This document shows positions 1 through 8,916 of a stretch of DNA of 64,000 bases, one piece after another. Below the pieces are notes generated by a model. It was given only the letters and a program-made list of their open reading frames with translations, did no database searches and was not told where the DNA came from. Position 1 is the stretch's first letter. Every line of letters begins with the position of its first letter. The DNA comes from CAIWHR01 sp963836265 (GTDB taxonomy: Bacteria; Pseudomonadota; Gammaproteobacteria; Burkholderiales; Casimicrobiaceae), in NCBI GenBank assembly GCA_963836265.1, contig CAWIIO010000006.1, positions 806,001-870,000 of the forward strand. Reading direction: 5' to 3'. The position numbers and the translations under genes are program-made.

Positions 1-214
1 CGACGGGGGCGAGTCGACGCTGCGGCCGACGCTTCGGCGTCGCGATGATCACGAGCCGTGCGAAGGCCGCGGGCGCGAGCCTGGGGGCAGGGGAACGCAC
101 GAACGGCGAGCGGGGGTCCCGGGCCGCGAAGCGCCAAGGGGACGCGAGCAATCGGAAGCGCGTTCGGAGGTCGCCGGGCGAGGCCGGGATACCCGACCGC
201 CGGAAGGGGGAACA

Positions 215-240
215 AAAAAGCCCGCCAAAGGCGGGCTTTT
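215..240 (-). terminator. Rho-independent terminator of the cold-shock gene
   Basis: An inverted repeat of about 11 bases (AAAAGCCCGCC / GGCGGGCTTTT) surrounds a three-base loop. Read on the minus strand it ends in a run of T, so it is a canonical intrinsic terminator about 45 bases after the csp stop codon. Nothing coding is convincing to its left (positions 1-214), where open frames are only GC-rich chance reads. Confidence 0.9.
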
Positions 241-286
241 GTCCAGGCGGCGCCGGGCAGGCGCGCCTCGAGAGAGGGGCGCAGCG

Positions 287-490
287 TCAGGCGGCCTGGA
301 TGTTGCTCGCCTGCTTTCCCTTGGGGCCCTGGGTCACTTCGAAGCTGACCTTCTGGCCTTCCTTCAACGTCTTGAAACCCTGCATGTTGATCGCCGAAAA
401 ATGCGCGAACAAGTCCTCACCGCCGTCGTCCGGCGTGATGAACCCGTACCCCTTCGCGTCGTTGAACCACTTGACGGTTCCGGTTGCCAT
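287..490 (-). CDS. cspA: Cold-shock protein, CspA family
   Basis: A 67-residue single cold-shock (OB-fold) domain that binds single-stranded RNA/DNA and melts mRNA structure in the cytoplasm. The RNP1 motif (KGYGFI, about residues 13-18) and RNP2-like DLFAHF (about 26-31) are intact, and the length is the family norm. The ATG at 490 is preceded by AAGGAAG on the minus strand; longer in-frame extensions upstream are not needed. It has its own terminator and is transcribed away from clpS, which in many proteobacteria also lies beside a csp gene. The long AT-richer leader (about 491-660) fits the structured 5' UTRs of csp mRNAs, but I see no specific thermosensor fold. Confidence 0.95.
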   Translation of the reverse strand: MATGTVKWFNDAKGYGFITPDDGGEDLFAHFSAINMQGFKTLKEGQKVSFEVTQGPKGKQASNIQAA

Positions 491-737
491 AGACCTACTT
501 CCTTCCTGAATGAACGGGATGTTAGTGTTTGGACAGCAAGTACCACCTACGGCAGGTGCAGCGTCATTTGCGCGGACGAACCGGAACAGCAGCCACTTAG
601 GAGCCAAACAACGCTTTTTTAAGCGCAGATTCGAGCCGGCGTCAAGTTTACGGGCGGTAAAGGCGCCTTCCACTTGAAAAATCTGTTGCAATCATCAAAC
701 ATAGGGTCATCTGCCCTTTTCCCCATCCTTGCGGACG

Positions 738-1046
738 ATGGCTAACCAGCAGCACGACGGCGGCCTGCTCGAGGTCGAGAAAACCCGGCTCAAGCCGCCA
801 CCGCTGTACAAGGTGCTGTTGCTGAACGACGACTACACACCGATGGACTTTGTCGTCGTGGTGTTGCAGACTGTTTTCGCGATGAGCCGGGAAAAGGCCA
901 CGCGGGTGATGCTGCAGGTGCATCGCGAGGGGATGGGGGTTTGCGGGACGTACGTGCGCGAAGTCGCGGCGGCGAAGGTCGACCAGGTGATCGACATCGC
1001 CCGCAAGCATCAGCACCCGCTGCAGTGCACGATGGAGGAGACTTGA
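738..1046 (+). CDS. clpS: ATP-dependent Clp protease adaptor ClpS
   Basis: A 102-residue adaptor that hands N-degron substrates (N-terminal Leu, Phe, Tyr, Trp) to ClpAP. The conserved NDDYTPMDFV core lies at residues 30-39 and the VHREG motif near 61-65, both forming the N-degron pocket. The ATG at 738 was chosen over an in-frame TTG nine bases upstream because the conserved core then has the usual short tail. A possible weak promoter is TTGAAA (674) with a 17-base gap to AAACAT (697). It precedes its partner clpA by 73 bases and the two are probably cotranscribed. Confidence 0.96.
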   Translation: MANQQHDGGLLEVEKTRLKPPPLYKVLLLNDDYTPMDFVVVVLQTVFAMSREKATRVMLQVHREGMGVCGTYVREVAAAKVDQVIDIARKHQHPLQCTMEET

Positions 1047-1119
1047 GCGTTAAGGTCGCGAAGCCCCGTTGGCGCCGCAACCCGCGGTGGAACGGAAACG
1101 GCCGTGAGAGGCAACCGAA

Positions 1120-3393
1120 ATGATCGCGCAGGAACTGGAAGTATCCCTCCACATGGCTTTTGTCGAGGCGCGGCAGAAGCAGCACGAGTTCATCACCGTC
1201 GAGCACCTGCTGCTCGCGATGCTCGACAACCCGTCTGCCGCCGAGGTGCTCAAGGCCTGCGGCGTCGATCTCGACGAGCTCCGCGGGGTGCTCACCGATT
1301 TCATCGGCGAGCACACGCCGCGACTTTCCCCTCATTCGGACGCCGACACTCAGCCGACGCAGGGCTTCCAGCGGGTGATCCAGCGCGCGATCCTCCACGT
1401 CCAGTCCTCCGGCAAGAAGGAGGTCACCGGCGCCAACGTGCTGGTCGCGATCTTCGGCGAAAAGGAGTCGCACGCCGTCTATTTCCTCAATCAGCGTGGT
1501 GTCACCCGGCTCGACGTTGTGAACTACATTGCGCACGGCATCACGAAGAATCCGCAGCAGAAGCAAGAGAAGGGCGAGGCGAAGGAAGACGGCGACGGGG
1601 GCAGCGAAGGCCAGGGCGCGCTCGACGCTTACACGATCAACCTCAACCTGATGGCGAAGCAGGGCAAGACCGACCCGCTGATCGGCCGCGCGCTCGAGCT
1701 GGAGCGCGTAATCCAGGTGCTGTGCCGCCGGCGCAAGAACAACCCGCTTCTCGTTGGCGAAGCCGGCGTGGGCAAGACGGCGATCGCCGAAGGTCTGGCG
1801 CGCCGCGTCAACGACGGCGCAGTTCCCGAGCTTCTCGCCGAATACCAGGTCTATTCGCTCGACATGGGCGCGCTGCTCGCGGGCACCAAGTACCGCGGCG
1901 ATTTCGAGCAGCGGTTGAAGGCGGTGCTGAAGCAGCTGGCCGAGAATCCCAAGTCGATTCTGTTCATCGACGAGATCCATACGATCATCGGCGCCGGTGC
2001 CGCCTCGGGCGGCACGCTCGACGCGTCGAACCTGCTGAAGCCCGCGCTGTCCACCGGCGCGCTGAAGTGCATCGGTGCGACGACGTACAACGAGTATCGC
2101 CAGATCTTCGAGAAGGATCACGCGCTCTCCCGGCGCTTCCAGAAGGTCGACGTGCCGGAGCCCTCGATCGCCGAGACGATCGAGATCCTGAAGGGCCTGA
2201 AATCCCGCTTCGAGCAGCACCACGGCGTCAAGTACGCACCGGCGGCGCTGACGACCGCGGCCGAGCTTTCGGCGCGCTTCATCAACGACCGGCATCTCCC
2301 CGACAAGGCGATCGACGTCATCGACGAGGCCGGCGCGGCGCAGAAGATCCTGCCCAAGTCGAAACAGAAGAAGGTGATCAGCAAGACCGAGATCGAGGAG
2401 ATCGTCGCCAAGATCGCGCGCATCCCGGCGAAGAACGTCACGTCCGACGACCGCAACGCGCTGAAGACGCTCGATCGCGACTTGAAGAACGTCGTGTTCG
2501 GCCAGGACCGCGCGATCGACGCGCTCGTCGCGGCGATCCGGATGGCACGCTCGGGGCTCGGCAATCCGGTCAAGCCTATCGGCAATTTCCTGTTCAGCGG
2601 GCCGACCGGCGTCGGCAAGACCGAGGTTGCGCGACAGCTCGCGTACTGCCTCGGCGTCGAGTTGATCCGCTTCGACATGTCGGAGTACATGGAGCGACAT
2701 GCGGTGTCCCGGCTGATCGGCGCTCCGCCCGGTTACATCGGCTTCGACCAGGGCGGGCAACTGACCGAGGCCGTCACGAAACATCCATACAGCGTGCTGT
2801 TGCTGGATGAGATCGAGAAGGCGCATCCCGACATCTTCAACATCCTGCTGCAGGTCATGGACCATGGCACGCTCACCGACAACAATGGGCGCAAAGCGGA
2901 TTTCCGCAACGTCACGATCATCATGACGACCAACGCGGGCGCAGGCGAGCTTGCCAGGGGGACGATGGGCTTCACCGGCAGTCGCGAGGCCGGTGACGAA
3001 ATGGCCGAGATCCGGCGAATGTTCACGCCGGAGTTCAGGAACCGTCTCGATGCAACGATCAGCTTTGCGCAGCTCGACCACGCCGTGATCCTCAAGGTCG
3101 TCGACAAGTTCCTGCTCGAGCTCGAGAGCCAGCTGCACGAGAAGAAGGTCGAGCCGTCGTTCACGCCGCAGCTGAAGGAGTTCCTGGCGAAGAAGGGCTT
3201 CGATCCGCAGATGGGCGCCCGGCCGATGGCGCGCCTGATCCAGGACACCATCAGGAAGGCCCTCGCCGACGAGCTGCTGTTCGGACGGCTCGTCGCAGGC
3301 GGCCACGTGACGATCGACGTCGACGCCGACGACAAGGTGCGGCTCGTGCTCGAAGAAGCCAAAGAGCCGAAGGAGCCCGCGGCGGTCGAATAG
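1120..3393 (+). CDS. clpA: ATP-dependent Clp protease ATP-binding subunit ClpA
   Basis: A 757-residue HSP100 unfoldase that feeds proteins to ClpP. It shows the N-terminal Clp-N repeat domain, then two AAA+ modules with Walker A motifs GEAGVGKT (213-220) and GPTGVGKT (494-501), and Walker B motifs LFIDEIH and LLLDEIEKA. There is no long coiled-coil M domain, which separates it from ClpB. Length matches ClpA. Pairing with clpS immediately upstream supports the assignment. The stop codon abuts an inverted-repeat element that also carries a terminator. Confidence 0.97.
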   Translation: MIAQELEVSLHMAFVEARQKQHEFITVEHLLLAMLDNPSAAEVLKACGVDLDELRGVLTDFIGEHTPRLSPHSDADTQPTQGFQRVIQRAILHVQSSGKKEVTGANVLVAIFGEKESHAVYFLNQRGVTRLDVVNYIAHGITKNPQQKQEKGEAKEDGDGGSEGQGALDAYTINLNLMAKQGKTDPLIGRALELERVIQVLCRRRKNNPLLVGEAGVGKTAIAEGLARRVNDGAVPELLAEYQVYSLDMGALLAGTKYRGDFEQRLKAVLKQLAENPKSILFIDEIHTIIGAGAASGGTLDASNLLKPALSTGALKCIGATTYNEYRQIFEKDHALSRRFQKVDVPEPSIAETIEILKGLKSRFEQHHGVKYAPAALTTAAELSARFINDRHLPDKAIDVIDEAGAAQKILPKSKQKKVISKTEIEEIVAKIARIPAKNVTSDDRNALKTLDRDLKNVVFGQDRAIDALVAAIRMARSGLGNPVKPIGNFLFSGPTGVGKTEVARQLAYCLGVELIRFDMSEYMERHAVSRLIGAPPGYIGFDQGGQLTEAVTKHPYSVLLLDEIEKAHPDIFNILLQVMDHGTLTDNNGRKADFRNVTIIMTTNAGAGELARGTMGFTGSREAGDEMAEIRRMFTPEFRNRLDATISFAQLDHAVILKVVDKFLLELESQLHEKKVEPSFTPQLKEFLAKKGFDPQMGARPMARLIQDTIRKALADELLFGRLVAGGHVTIDVDADDKVRLVLEEAKEPKEPAAVE

Positions 3394-3506
3394 AAAAGTA
3401 GGGTCAGAGACGACTTTCTTCGTATCGCTCAAATAAAACGACGCCCCTGGGGCGCCGTTGTTTTTATCGAGTTCGACTGGGAAAGTCGTCTCTGACCTCT
3501 ACTTTT
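3394..3506. repeat. 113-bp element bounded by 24-bp inverted repeats, between convergent clpA and fccB
   Basis: The left arm (3394-3417) and the right arm (3482-3506) are reverse complements over 24 positions with a single one-base indel; both contain the core GGTCAGAGACGACTTT. The left arm starts one base after the clpA stop and the right arm overlaps the fccB stop codon. The core resembles REP/RAYT-type palindromic intergenic repeats common in GC-rich proteobacteria, although no transposase is nearby. It encloses a bidirectional terminator-like hairpin. Confidence 0.75.
3431..3466. terminator. Terminator hairpin between convergent clpA and fccB
   Basis: AACGACGCCCC pairs with GGGGCGCCGTT with one mismatch, flanked by AAATAAAA on the left and TTGTTTTTAT on the right. 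The A/T flanks allow it to work on both strands, which suits the convergent genes. It lies inside the inverted-repeat element. Confidence 0.75.
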
Positions 3507-4785
3507 ACGCGAGCGTGTCGGCCCAGATGTTCTCCGCCCACGCGAACGCGTACCGGCCTTCGAGTTCGCTCATCGCCGTGGACACCCCTCCGGCGCCGTG
3601 CACCGGCAGCAGCGTCTTTTGCTCCGCGTCCCACCGATGCACCGAGCAGACGTGCACCGAATCCTTGTCGGTGATCATGCTGTAGCAGGTGTTGGCGAGT
3701 ACCGGCGTCGGATTCGGCGGCTGCCCCGAGAGCAGCGCGACGACCGCCGCGGCGCAGACTTTCGCCTGCTGGTTCGCCATGTGACCGGACTTGGGCATGG
3801 CGGGCGCCACCTGGATGGCATCGCCGAGGACGTGGACATTCTTCACCTGCACCGACTCGAACGTCAGGAAATCGACGTCGCACCAGCGGTCGTTCGCCGT
3901 CACCACGCCCGCGGCCCGGGCGATGGCGCCTGCCCGCTGCGGCGGCACGACGTTCAGCACGTCCGCCTTCACCGCGTCGTGGACCTCGAAGTTCGCCGTA
4001 TTCGTCGCGACGTCGACGTCGGCGAGCACGTAGTCCGGCCGGTATTCGACAATCCCGTTGTATTCGTCGGCCCACGCCTTCCTGAACAGCGCGCCCTTCG
4101 AAGTCACGTCGCCGTTGCCGTCGAGGACCAGCACTTTGGATCTCGGCTTCGCGCGCTTGAAGTACCACGCGACCTGGCATGCACGCTCGTACGGACCTGG
4201 CGGGCACCGGTAGGGCGCCACCGGGATCGACAACGCGTACACGCCGCCGTCCGGCATCGCCTCGAGTTGGCGCCGAAGCGCGACGGTCTGCGGCCCGGCC
4301 TTCCACGCATGCAGGATCTTCGCCCGCGCGCCGGCGTTGTCGAGGCCGGGCACCTTGTCCCACATGAAGTCGATCCCCGGTGACAGGATCAGCCGGTCAT
4401 ACGGCAACTCGGCGCCGCTCGCGAGCTTGACGGCGCGCTTGGCGGCGTCGATCGCCGTCGCCGTGTCGCGAACGACTTTCACGCCGTGCCGTCTGCTCAA
4501 GTTGTCGTAACTCGCCGTCAGGAAGGCGAGGTCCCGACTGCCGCCCAGAACGAGGTTCGACATCGGGCAGGAAATGAATGCGCGGTTCGGCTCGGCCAAC
4601 GTGACGTCGATGCGGCCGTCGCTCCACATCCGCAAATACTTGGCGGCGGTCGCGCCACCGTATCCGCCACCCACTACCACGACCCTGCCGGCCGAGCCGC
4701 CGCCCGTCGCCGCGTGGCCCGACACCGCCGCCCCCGCGGCACCCAAGGCTGCCGTCTTCAGGAACTCGCGCCGCTGCATTTTCAT
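3505..4785 (-). CDS. fccB: Sulfide dehydrogenase flavoprotein subunit (flavocytochrome c)
   Basis: A 426-residue FAD protein that oxidises sulfide to sulfur/polysulfide and passes electrons to its cytochrome partner. A Tat signal with RREFLK (residues 5-10) sends it folded to the periplasm. The Rossmann GGGYGG motif is at 39-44; C73 (ISCPMSN) and C367 (TCYSMI) match the redox-active cysteine pair of the family. The FCSD C-terminal domain is present. It follows fccA by 23 bases in the same operon. SoxF is a close relative, but no sox genes are in the window. The stop codon is embedded in the inverted repeat shared with clpA. Confidence 0.93.
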   Translation of the reverse strand: MKMQRREFLKTAALGAAGAAVSGHAATGGGSAGRVVVVGGGYGGATAAKYLRMWSDGRIDVTLAEPNRAFISCPMSNLVLGGSRDLAFLTASYDNLSRRHGVKVVRDTATAIDAAKRAVKLASGAELPYDRLILSPGIDFMWDKVPGLDNAGARAKILHAWKAGPQTVALRRQLEAMPDGGVYALSIPVAPYRCPPGPYERACQVAWYFKRAKPRSKVLVLDGNGDVTSKGALFRKAWADEYNGIVEYRPDYVLADVDVATNTANFEVHDAVKADVLNVVPPQRAGAIARAAGVVTANDRWCDVDFLTFESVQVKNVHVLGDAIQVAPAMPKSGHMANQQAKVCAAAVVALLSGQPPNPTPVLANTCYSMITDKDSVHVCSVHRWDAEQKTLLPVHGAGGVSTAMSELEGRYAFAWAENIWADTLA

Positions 4786-4808
4786 CGCGTCGGCCTACGC
4801 CAAGCCCT

Positions 4809-5123
4809 TCATTTCGGGACCTTCTGCGCTGCGAACCAGCCGGCGATGAGCTCGATCTGCTTGTCGGTATAACCCTTCGACAACTGGTGCATCACCGTGG
4901 CGGGTTTGTTGCCACTCTTGAACTCCTGCACCTTGCGCACGATGTCGGCTTTCGGCATGCCGGCCAGCGACTCGATCTCTCCCCGGCTCTCGCCGTTGGT
5001 GCCGTGGCAACTCGTGCAGGTCGCTGCGAGATCGCGAGCGAGGTTTGGATCAGCGCCCTGCGCAACGGCAGAACCGGTGCCGGCGGCGACGACACCCGCG
5101 ACGATGAAAAGGATGGGACGCAC
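4809..5123 (-). CDS. fccA: Sulfide dehydrogenase cytochrome c subunit (monohaem)
   Basis: A 104-residue class I cytochrome c with an N-terminal signal peptide (cleavage probably after AVAQG). The single haem motif is C36-T-S-C39-H40, with M78 a likely distal ligand. It is the short monohaem form rather than the dihaem version of some purple sulfur bacteria. It is the electron acceptor of FccB, encoded directly downstream, and delivers electrons towards periplasmic cytochromes. A generic cytochrome c assignment would be safe; the pairing with fccB makes the specific role likely. Confidence 0.88.
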   Translation of the reverse strand: MRPILFIVAGVVAAGTGSAVAQGADPNLARDLAATCTSCHGTNGESRGEIESLAGMPKADIVRKVQEFKSGNKPATVMHQLSKGYTDKQIELIAGWFAAQKVPK

Positions 5124-5879
5124 GATGGCTCCTCGCTACCGGAGTCGCGCGAGGCATTGGCCAGACGTCGCGCGCCATTGCTCGAATACACGCCCGCCGC
5201 GTGATGCGCGACGGGCGGCAGAAGCCCCGCTGTTCGCGCTCCCGCGATCGAAGCGACGAACAGTTGCACCGCCCGCCGCGCATGTCAAGACCGGGACAAT
5301 GAACCTGAACCGAGCGCGCCGTCGGTTCACCGGTCATCGTCGTTCCTGTTCCACGCCGTGCGGACGATGGTCCCTGTACGTGTCGGTGACCGCGGATGAC
5401 GCTACAACGGTGCGCGACGGCGGCGCGAAAGCGACGCTCCGACACGAAAGCTGTCGCAGGGGTGGGTATCGCGATGCAGCACAGGTGGACCGAAATGCGG
5501 CTCGTCGTTTTCCGCATTGTGGAAATATATTTTAACTTCATGATTTTGTGAAATATTTACCATATTGCATTGCAGTAATTTAGCTTGTCACCGCGCCGTA
5601 ACTTTGCTAAGTTGGGAACGTCACGAGTGGCCAACGGCGAACTCGACCGCGACCACAAGCAGGGCTTGGGTTCCACCCCATCCATGCCCGCCCGTTCGCC
5701 CGAGCGATCCTCGGCGGACCGTGCAGTGAAGCGCAGGCGGCTGGGCTCGCCTACCGTTTCACACTGTGGCAGCACGTGCGCGGATTCGCTGCGCGTGCGG
5801 CCGCTGACCAAGGTTCCGGGCGCGCGCGGTTCGACCGCGCGACACGCCGGATTGGCCATGACGCAAGATGGGAGCAACG
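5124..5879. other. 756-bp intergenic region between divergent fccA and aceA
   Basis: No convincing gene is seen. The part next to fccA is GC-rich without a clear signal. An AT-rich island lies at 5515-5590, and about 290 bases of GC-rich sequence separate it from aceA. Within that leader there is an AACTT-TGCT-AAGTT inverted repeat near 5602 and a perfect 8-bp hairpin (5823-5841, CGCGCGGT/ACCGCGCG) about 40 bases before the aceA start. Open frames across it lack family resemblance. Confidence 0.6.
5515..5590 (+). promoter_or_regulatory. AT-rich promoter island upstream of aceA
   Basis: About 75 bases of strongly AT-biased sequence stand out in a GC-rich genome. They include TTGTGAAATATTTACCATATTG and TTGCATTGCAGTAATTTAGC-like stretches and near-symmetric GGAAATATAT / AAATATTTACC arms. 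This is the most plausible promoter/operator zone for isocitrate lyase; the exact -35/-10 cannot be fixed by eye. Confidence 0.4.
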
Positions 5880-7193
5880 ATGAATTACGATCTCGAAGCA
5901 GCACGGCTCAAGAAGGAATGGGCGGAGAACCCGCGCTGGAAGGGAATCGAGCGCGGGTACACGGCGGAGGACGTCGTCCGCCTGCGCGGCTCGGTTCACA
6001 TCGAGCACACCCTCGCGCGGCTGGGCGCGGAAAAGCTCTGGAAGCTCGTCACCGAGGAGCCCTTCGTCAATTCGCTGGGCGCGATGAGCGGCAACCAAGC
6101 GATGCAGCAGGTGAAGGCGGGGCTGAAGGCGATCTACCTGTCCGGATGGCAGGTCGCTGCCGACGCCAACATCGCCGGCGAGATGTATCCGGACCAGTCG
6201 CTCTATCCGGTCAATTCGGTACCGAACGTGGTCAAGCGGATCAACAGTACGTTCGTGCGCGCCGACCAGATCCAGCACATGGAGGGCGGCGATACGATCG
6301 ACTATTTCGCGCCGATCGTCGCCGACGCCGAAGCGGGATTCGGCGGCGTGCTGAACGCGTTCGAGCTGATGAAGGCGATGATCGAGGCCGGCGCGGCCGG
6401 CGTGCATTTCGAGGACCAGCTCGCCTCCGTCAAGAAATGCGGGCACATGGGCGGCAAGGTGCTGGTGCCTACCCGCGAGGCGGTCGACAAGTTGATCGCG
6501 GCGAGGCTCGCCGCCGACGTCATGGGCGTGCCGACGGTGCTGCTCGCGCGCACCGACGCCGAGGCCGCCGACCTCGTGACGTCCGATATCGACGCCAACG
6601 ACAAGCCGTTCCTGACCGGCGAGCGCACGGTCGAGGGCTTCTACAAGACCAAGGCCGGGCTTGATCAGGCGGTCGCCCGCGGGCTTGCCTACGCCCGCTA
6701 TGCAGATCTGCTCTGGTGCGAAACGGGCAAGCCCGATCTCGATTTCGCCAGGGCCTTCGCCGATGCGATCCACGCGAAGTTCCCGGGAAAGATGCTCGCC
6801 TACAACTGTTCGCCTTCGTTCAACTGGAAGAAGAACCTCGACGACGCGACGGTGATGAAGTTCCAGACCGAGCTGGGCAAGATGGGCTACAAGTTCCAGT
6901 TCATCACCCTCGCCGGCTTCCACAGCCTCAACTACTCGATGTTCAACCTCGCACACGGCTACGCGCACGAGCACATGACGGCGTTCGTCGAACTGCAGGA
7001 AGCGGAGTTCGCGGCGATGGCGAAGGGCTTCACCGCCATCAAGCACCAGCGCGAAGTCGGAACCAGCTACTTCGACGCGGTGACGACGACGATCCAGGGC
7101 AGCCAGTCGTCGACGACCGCGCTGCGCAACTCGACCGAAGACGAGCAGTTCTTCGAGAAGCCGAAGACCGAGCTGCACGTCGCAAACGGCTGA
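5880..7193 (+). CDS. aceA: Isocitrate lyase
   Basis: A 437-residue cytoplasmic enzyme that cleaves isocitrate to succinate and glyoxylate, the first step of the glyoxylate shunt. The catalytic loop K185-K-C187-G-H is intact, as are the downstream ASVKKCGHMGGK and NCSPSFNW segments of the superfamily. The ATG at 5880 is chosen because GGGAG sits seven bases before it; an in-frame ATG four codons earlier would consume that site. No malate synthase is adjacent. Its presence implies growth on acetate or fatty acids in addition to lithotrophy. Confidence 0.97.
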   Translation: MNYDLEAARLKKEWAENPRWKGIERGYTAEDVVRLRGSVHIEHTLARLGAEKLWKLVTEEPFVNSLGAMSGNQAMQQVKAGLKAIYLSGWQVAADANIAGEMYPDQSLYPVNSVPNVVKRINSTFVRADQIQHMEGGDTIDYFAPIVADAEAGFGGVLNAFELMKAMIEAGAAGVHFEDQLASVKKCGHMGGKVLVPTREAVDKLIAARLAADVMGVPTVLLARTDAEAADLVTSDIDANDKPFLTGERTVEGFYKTKAGLDQAVARGLAYARYADLLWCETGKPDLDFARAFADAIHAKFPGKMLAYNCSPSFNWKKNLDDATVMKFQTELGKMGYKFQFITLAGFHSLNYSMFNLAHGYAHEHMTAFVELQEAEFAAMAKGFTAIKHQREVGTSYFDAVTTTIQGSQSSTTALRNSTEDEQFFEKPKTELHVANG

Positions 7194-7347
7194 CGCGGTC
7201 ACACGGCCCCGTCGCGCGCGAACCGCGCCGCCCGAAAGGAGGCGTGGTCTTTCTTGGCGAGGGCATTTTGCATGCGGGCGCGCTGGGGTCGGTCGCACGG
7301 ATGCCAACCGGCCGCCCACGCCGGACAGGCCAGCGCAACACTATTCC

Positions 7348-7950
7348 GTGCGGTCAACGGCTTCTTTCTCCAGCACGCGTGACGCGGCGGAGCGCAAAGC
7401 GCTGCTGCGCACGTTCTTCGCCGCGTGGCCGGACGAGGCGACCCGTGGCGTCATTGCCGGCCTAGCCCACGACGTTGCAGTTCAGGCGGGGACCAAATCG
7501 CCGCCGCCCGCGAACCTTCATTTGACGCTCGCGTTCATCGGCGACGTCGCACCGGCGCGCCTCGCCGCGTTGCGCGAAATCGGCGCCGCGGTTGCACGTG
7601 CGGCAACGCCGTTCACCCTCGTGCTCGATCGCATCGACGGATTTCGCGACGCGGGCATCGCCTGGCTCGGCACCGACGCCGCGCCCCCGGAGCTCGAGCG
7701 GCTGGTCGCTCATCTGCGCGATGCGCTCGCCGCGGCCGGATTCCCGGTTGACGCCCGGGCGTTTCGCGTCCATCTGACGCTCGCCCGGCGGTGTCGCCAG
7801 CGCCTGCGCGCGACGACGCTCGCCGCGGTCGTCTGGCGCATCGACAGGCTCACGCTGACGGCATCGGACCTGGGGTCGGACGGCTCGCGCTATCGCGATC
7901 TCGCGGCGTGGCCGCTCGGTGCGGGTAGGCCGCGCTTCTCGGCATCGTAG
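7348..7950 (+). CDS. thpR: RNA 2',3'-cyclic phosphodiesterase (ThpR/LigT family)
   Basis: A 200-residue 2H phosphoesterase that hydrolyses 2',3'-cyclic phosphate ends of RNA. Both signature tetrads are present: HLTLAF (about residues 52-57) and HLTLAR (about 141-146). The sequence RTFFAAWPDE near residue 21 is the usual beginning of the family, so the GTG start at 7348 may be a little long. Standing alone, it converges with the sulfurtransferase gene 85 bases away. Confidence 0.88.
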   Translation: MRSTASFSSTRDAAERKALLRTFFAAWPDEATRGVIAGLAHDVAVQAGTKSPPPANLHLTLAFIGDVAPARLAALREIGAAVARAATPFTLVLDRIDGFRDAGIAWLGTDAAPPELERLVAHLRDALAAAGFPVDARAFRVHLTLARRCRQRLRATTLAAVVWRIDRLTLTASDLGSDGSRYRDLAAWPLGAGRPRFSAS

Positions 7951-8035
7951 TGTCGACTACGACCTGCGTCGCGGGTCGAGCATTCATCCGTATTTGCCCC
8001 TGCAGCGCAATCGTGTGGGACTTGTTCAGAGTTCC

Positions 8036-8881
8036 CTAATCCCCGCGCGCGACCGGCCGCGCCAGATCCGCGCACCATTCGCTCCACGAGCCGGGATACA
8101 GCCGCGAGCCTGCGAGCCCGGCGATTTCCATCGCCAGGATGTTGTGGCATGCGGTCACTCCCGAGCCGCAATGGTTGACGACCGCCTCGGGCGGTGCCGT
8201 CGCGAGAAACGCGTCGAGTTCTTCGCGCAGCTGAGCCTCCGGCTTCCAGGTCCCGTCGGCGGCGAGATTCTGCGTGTACGGCCGGTTCCGCGCGCCCGGA
8301 ATGTGACCGGCGACCGGATCCATCGGCTCGGTCTCGCCGCGGAAGCGTTCCGGCGTTCTCGCATCGACGAGCAGCAGCGAGTGCCTATGGAGGCTCGCCA
8401 GCACGTCGGGAGTGCTCACGGTGGGGCCGACGCCGCGAATCTCGAAGCTCGCGGCGCGCGCGGCGGGTAACTCGGTCGTCACGGGCCGGGCCTCGCGCGT
8501 CCACTTGGCGAAACCGCCATCGAGGAGCGCGACAGCGTCGTGACCCAGCCAGCGCAGCATCCACCACGCGCGCGCCGCGAACATGCCGCCGCCCTGGTCG
8601 TACGCGACGACCTGTTTGCCCCGGTCGATGCCGAGTCGGCTGAACGTCGCTGCCGTGGTCGCCGGCGTCGGCAAGGGATGGCGGCCGTTGGCCCCGCTCT
8701 TCGGCGCGGACAGGTCGCGGTCCAGGTGAGCGAACCGCGCGCCGGGAATGTGACCGGCACGATACTGCGCTTCGCCCCAGGTGTCCGGCTGCGTCAGGTC
8801 GTGCCGCGCGTCGACGATCACGAGCCGCGGGTCCTCGAGCGAGGCGGCGAGATCGGCGGTGGAAATGAGCGTCTTGTACAT
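8036..8881 (-). CDS. sseA: 3-mercaptopyruvate/thiosulfate sulfurtransferase (tandem rhodanese)
   Basis: A 281-residue protein with two rhodanese domains. The C-terminal active-site loop HCGSGVTAC has the CGSGVTA form typical of mercaptopyruvate sulfurtransferases, while rhodaneses for thiosulfate usually carry CRxGVT. The N-terminal domain is non-catalytic but keeps the HIPGA motif. It moves sulfane sulfur in the cytoplasm, for example to cyanide or thiols. Start at the ATG at 8881; longer in-frame extension upstream overlaps the next gene. It is encoded just downstream of the EamA transporter with a 35-base gap. Confidence 0.88.
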   Translation of the reverse strand: MYKTLISTADLAASLEDPRLVIVDARHDLTQPDTWGEAQYRAGHIPGARFAHLDRDLSAPKSGANGRHPLPTPATTAATFSRLGIDRGKQVVAYDQGGGMFAARAWWMLRWLGHDAVALLDGGFAKWTREARPVTTELPAARAASFEIRGVGPTVSTPDVLASLHRHSLLLVDARTPERFRGETEPMDPVAGHIPGARNRPYTQNLAADGTWKPEAQLREELDAFLATAPPEAVVNHCGSGVTACHNILAMEIAGLAGSRLYPGSWSEWCADLARPVARGD

Positions 8882-8916
8882 CGGGCACCTCGCAATCGTC
8901 AGGGACGCGCCTCGCG

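Noticed and set aside
1..214. Plus-strand open frames at the left edge
   Set aside because: Overlapping frames read GC-rich noise into the csp terminator and gene; none has a recognisable domain or start signal.
790..3432. 880-codon minus-strand open frame opposite clpA
   Set aside because: It is the antisense shadow of clpS-clpA in GC-rich DNA; its translation is low-complexity Arg/Leu/Asp-rich with no family resemblance, whereas the plus strand is a complete ClpA.
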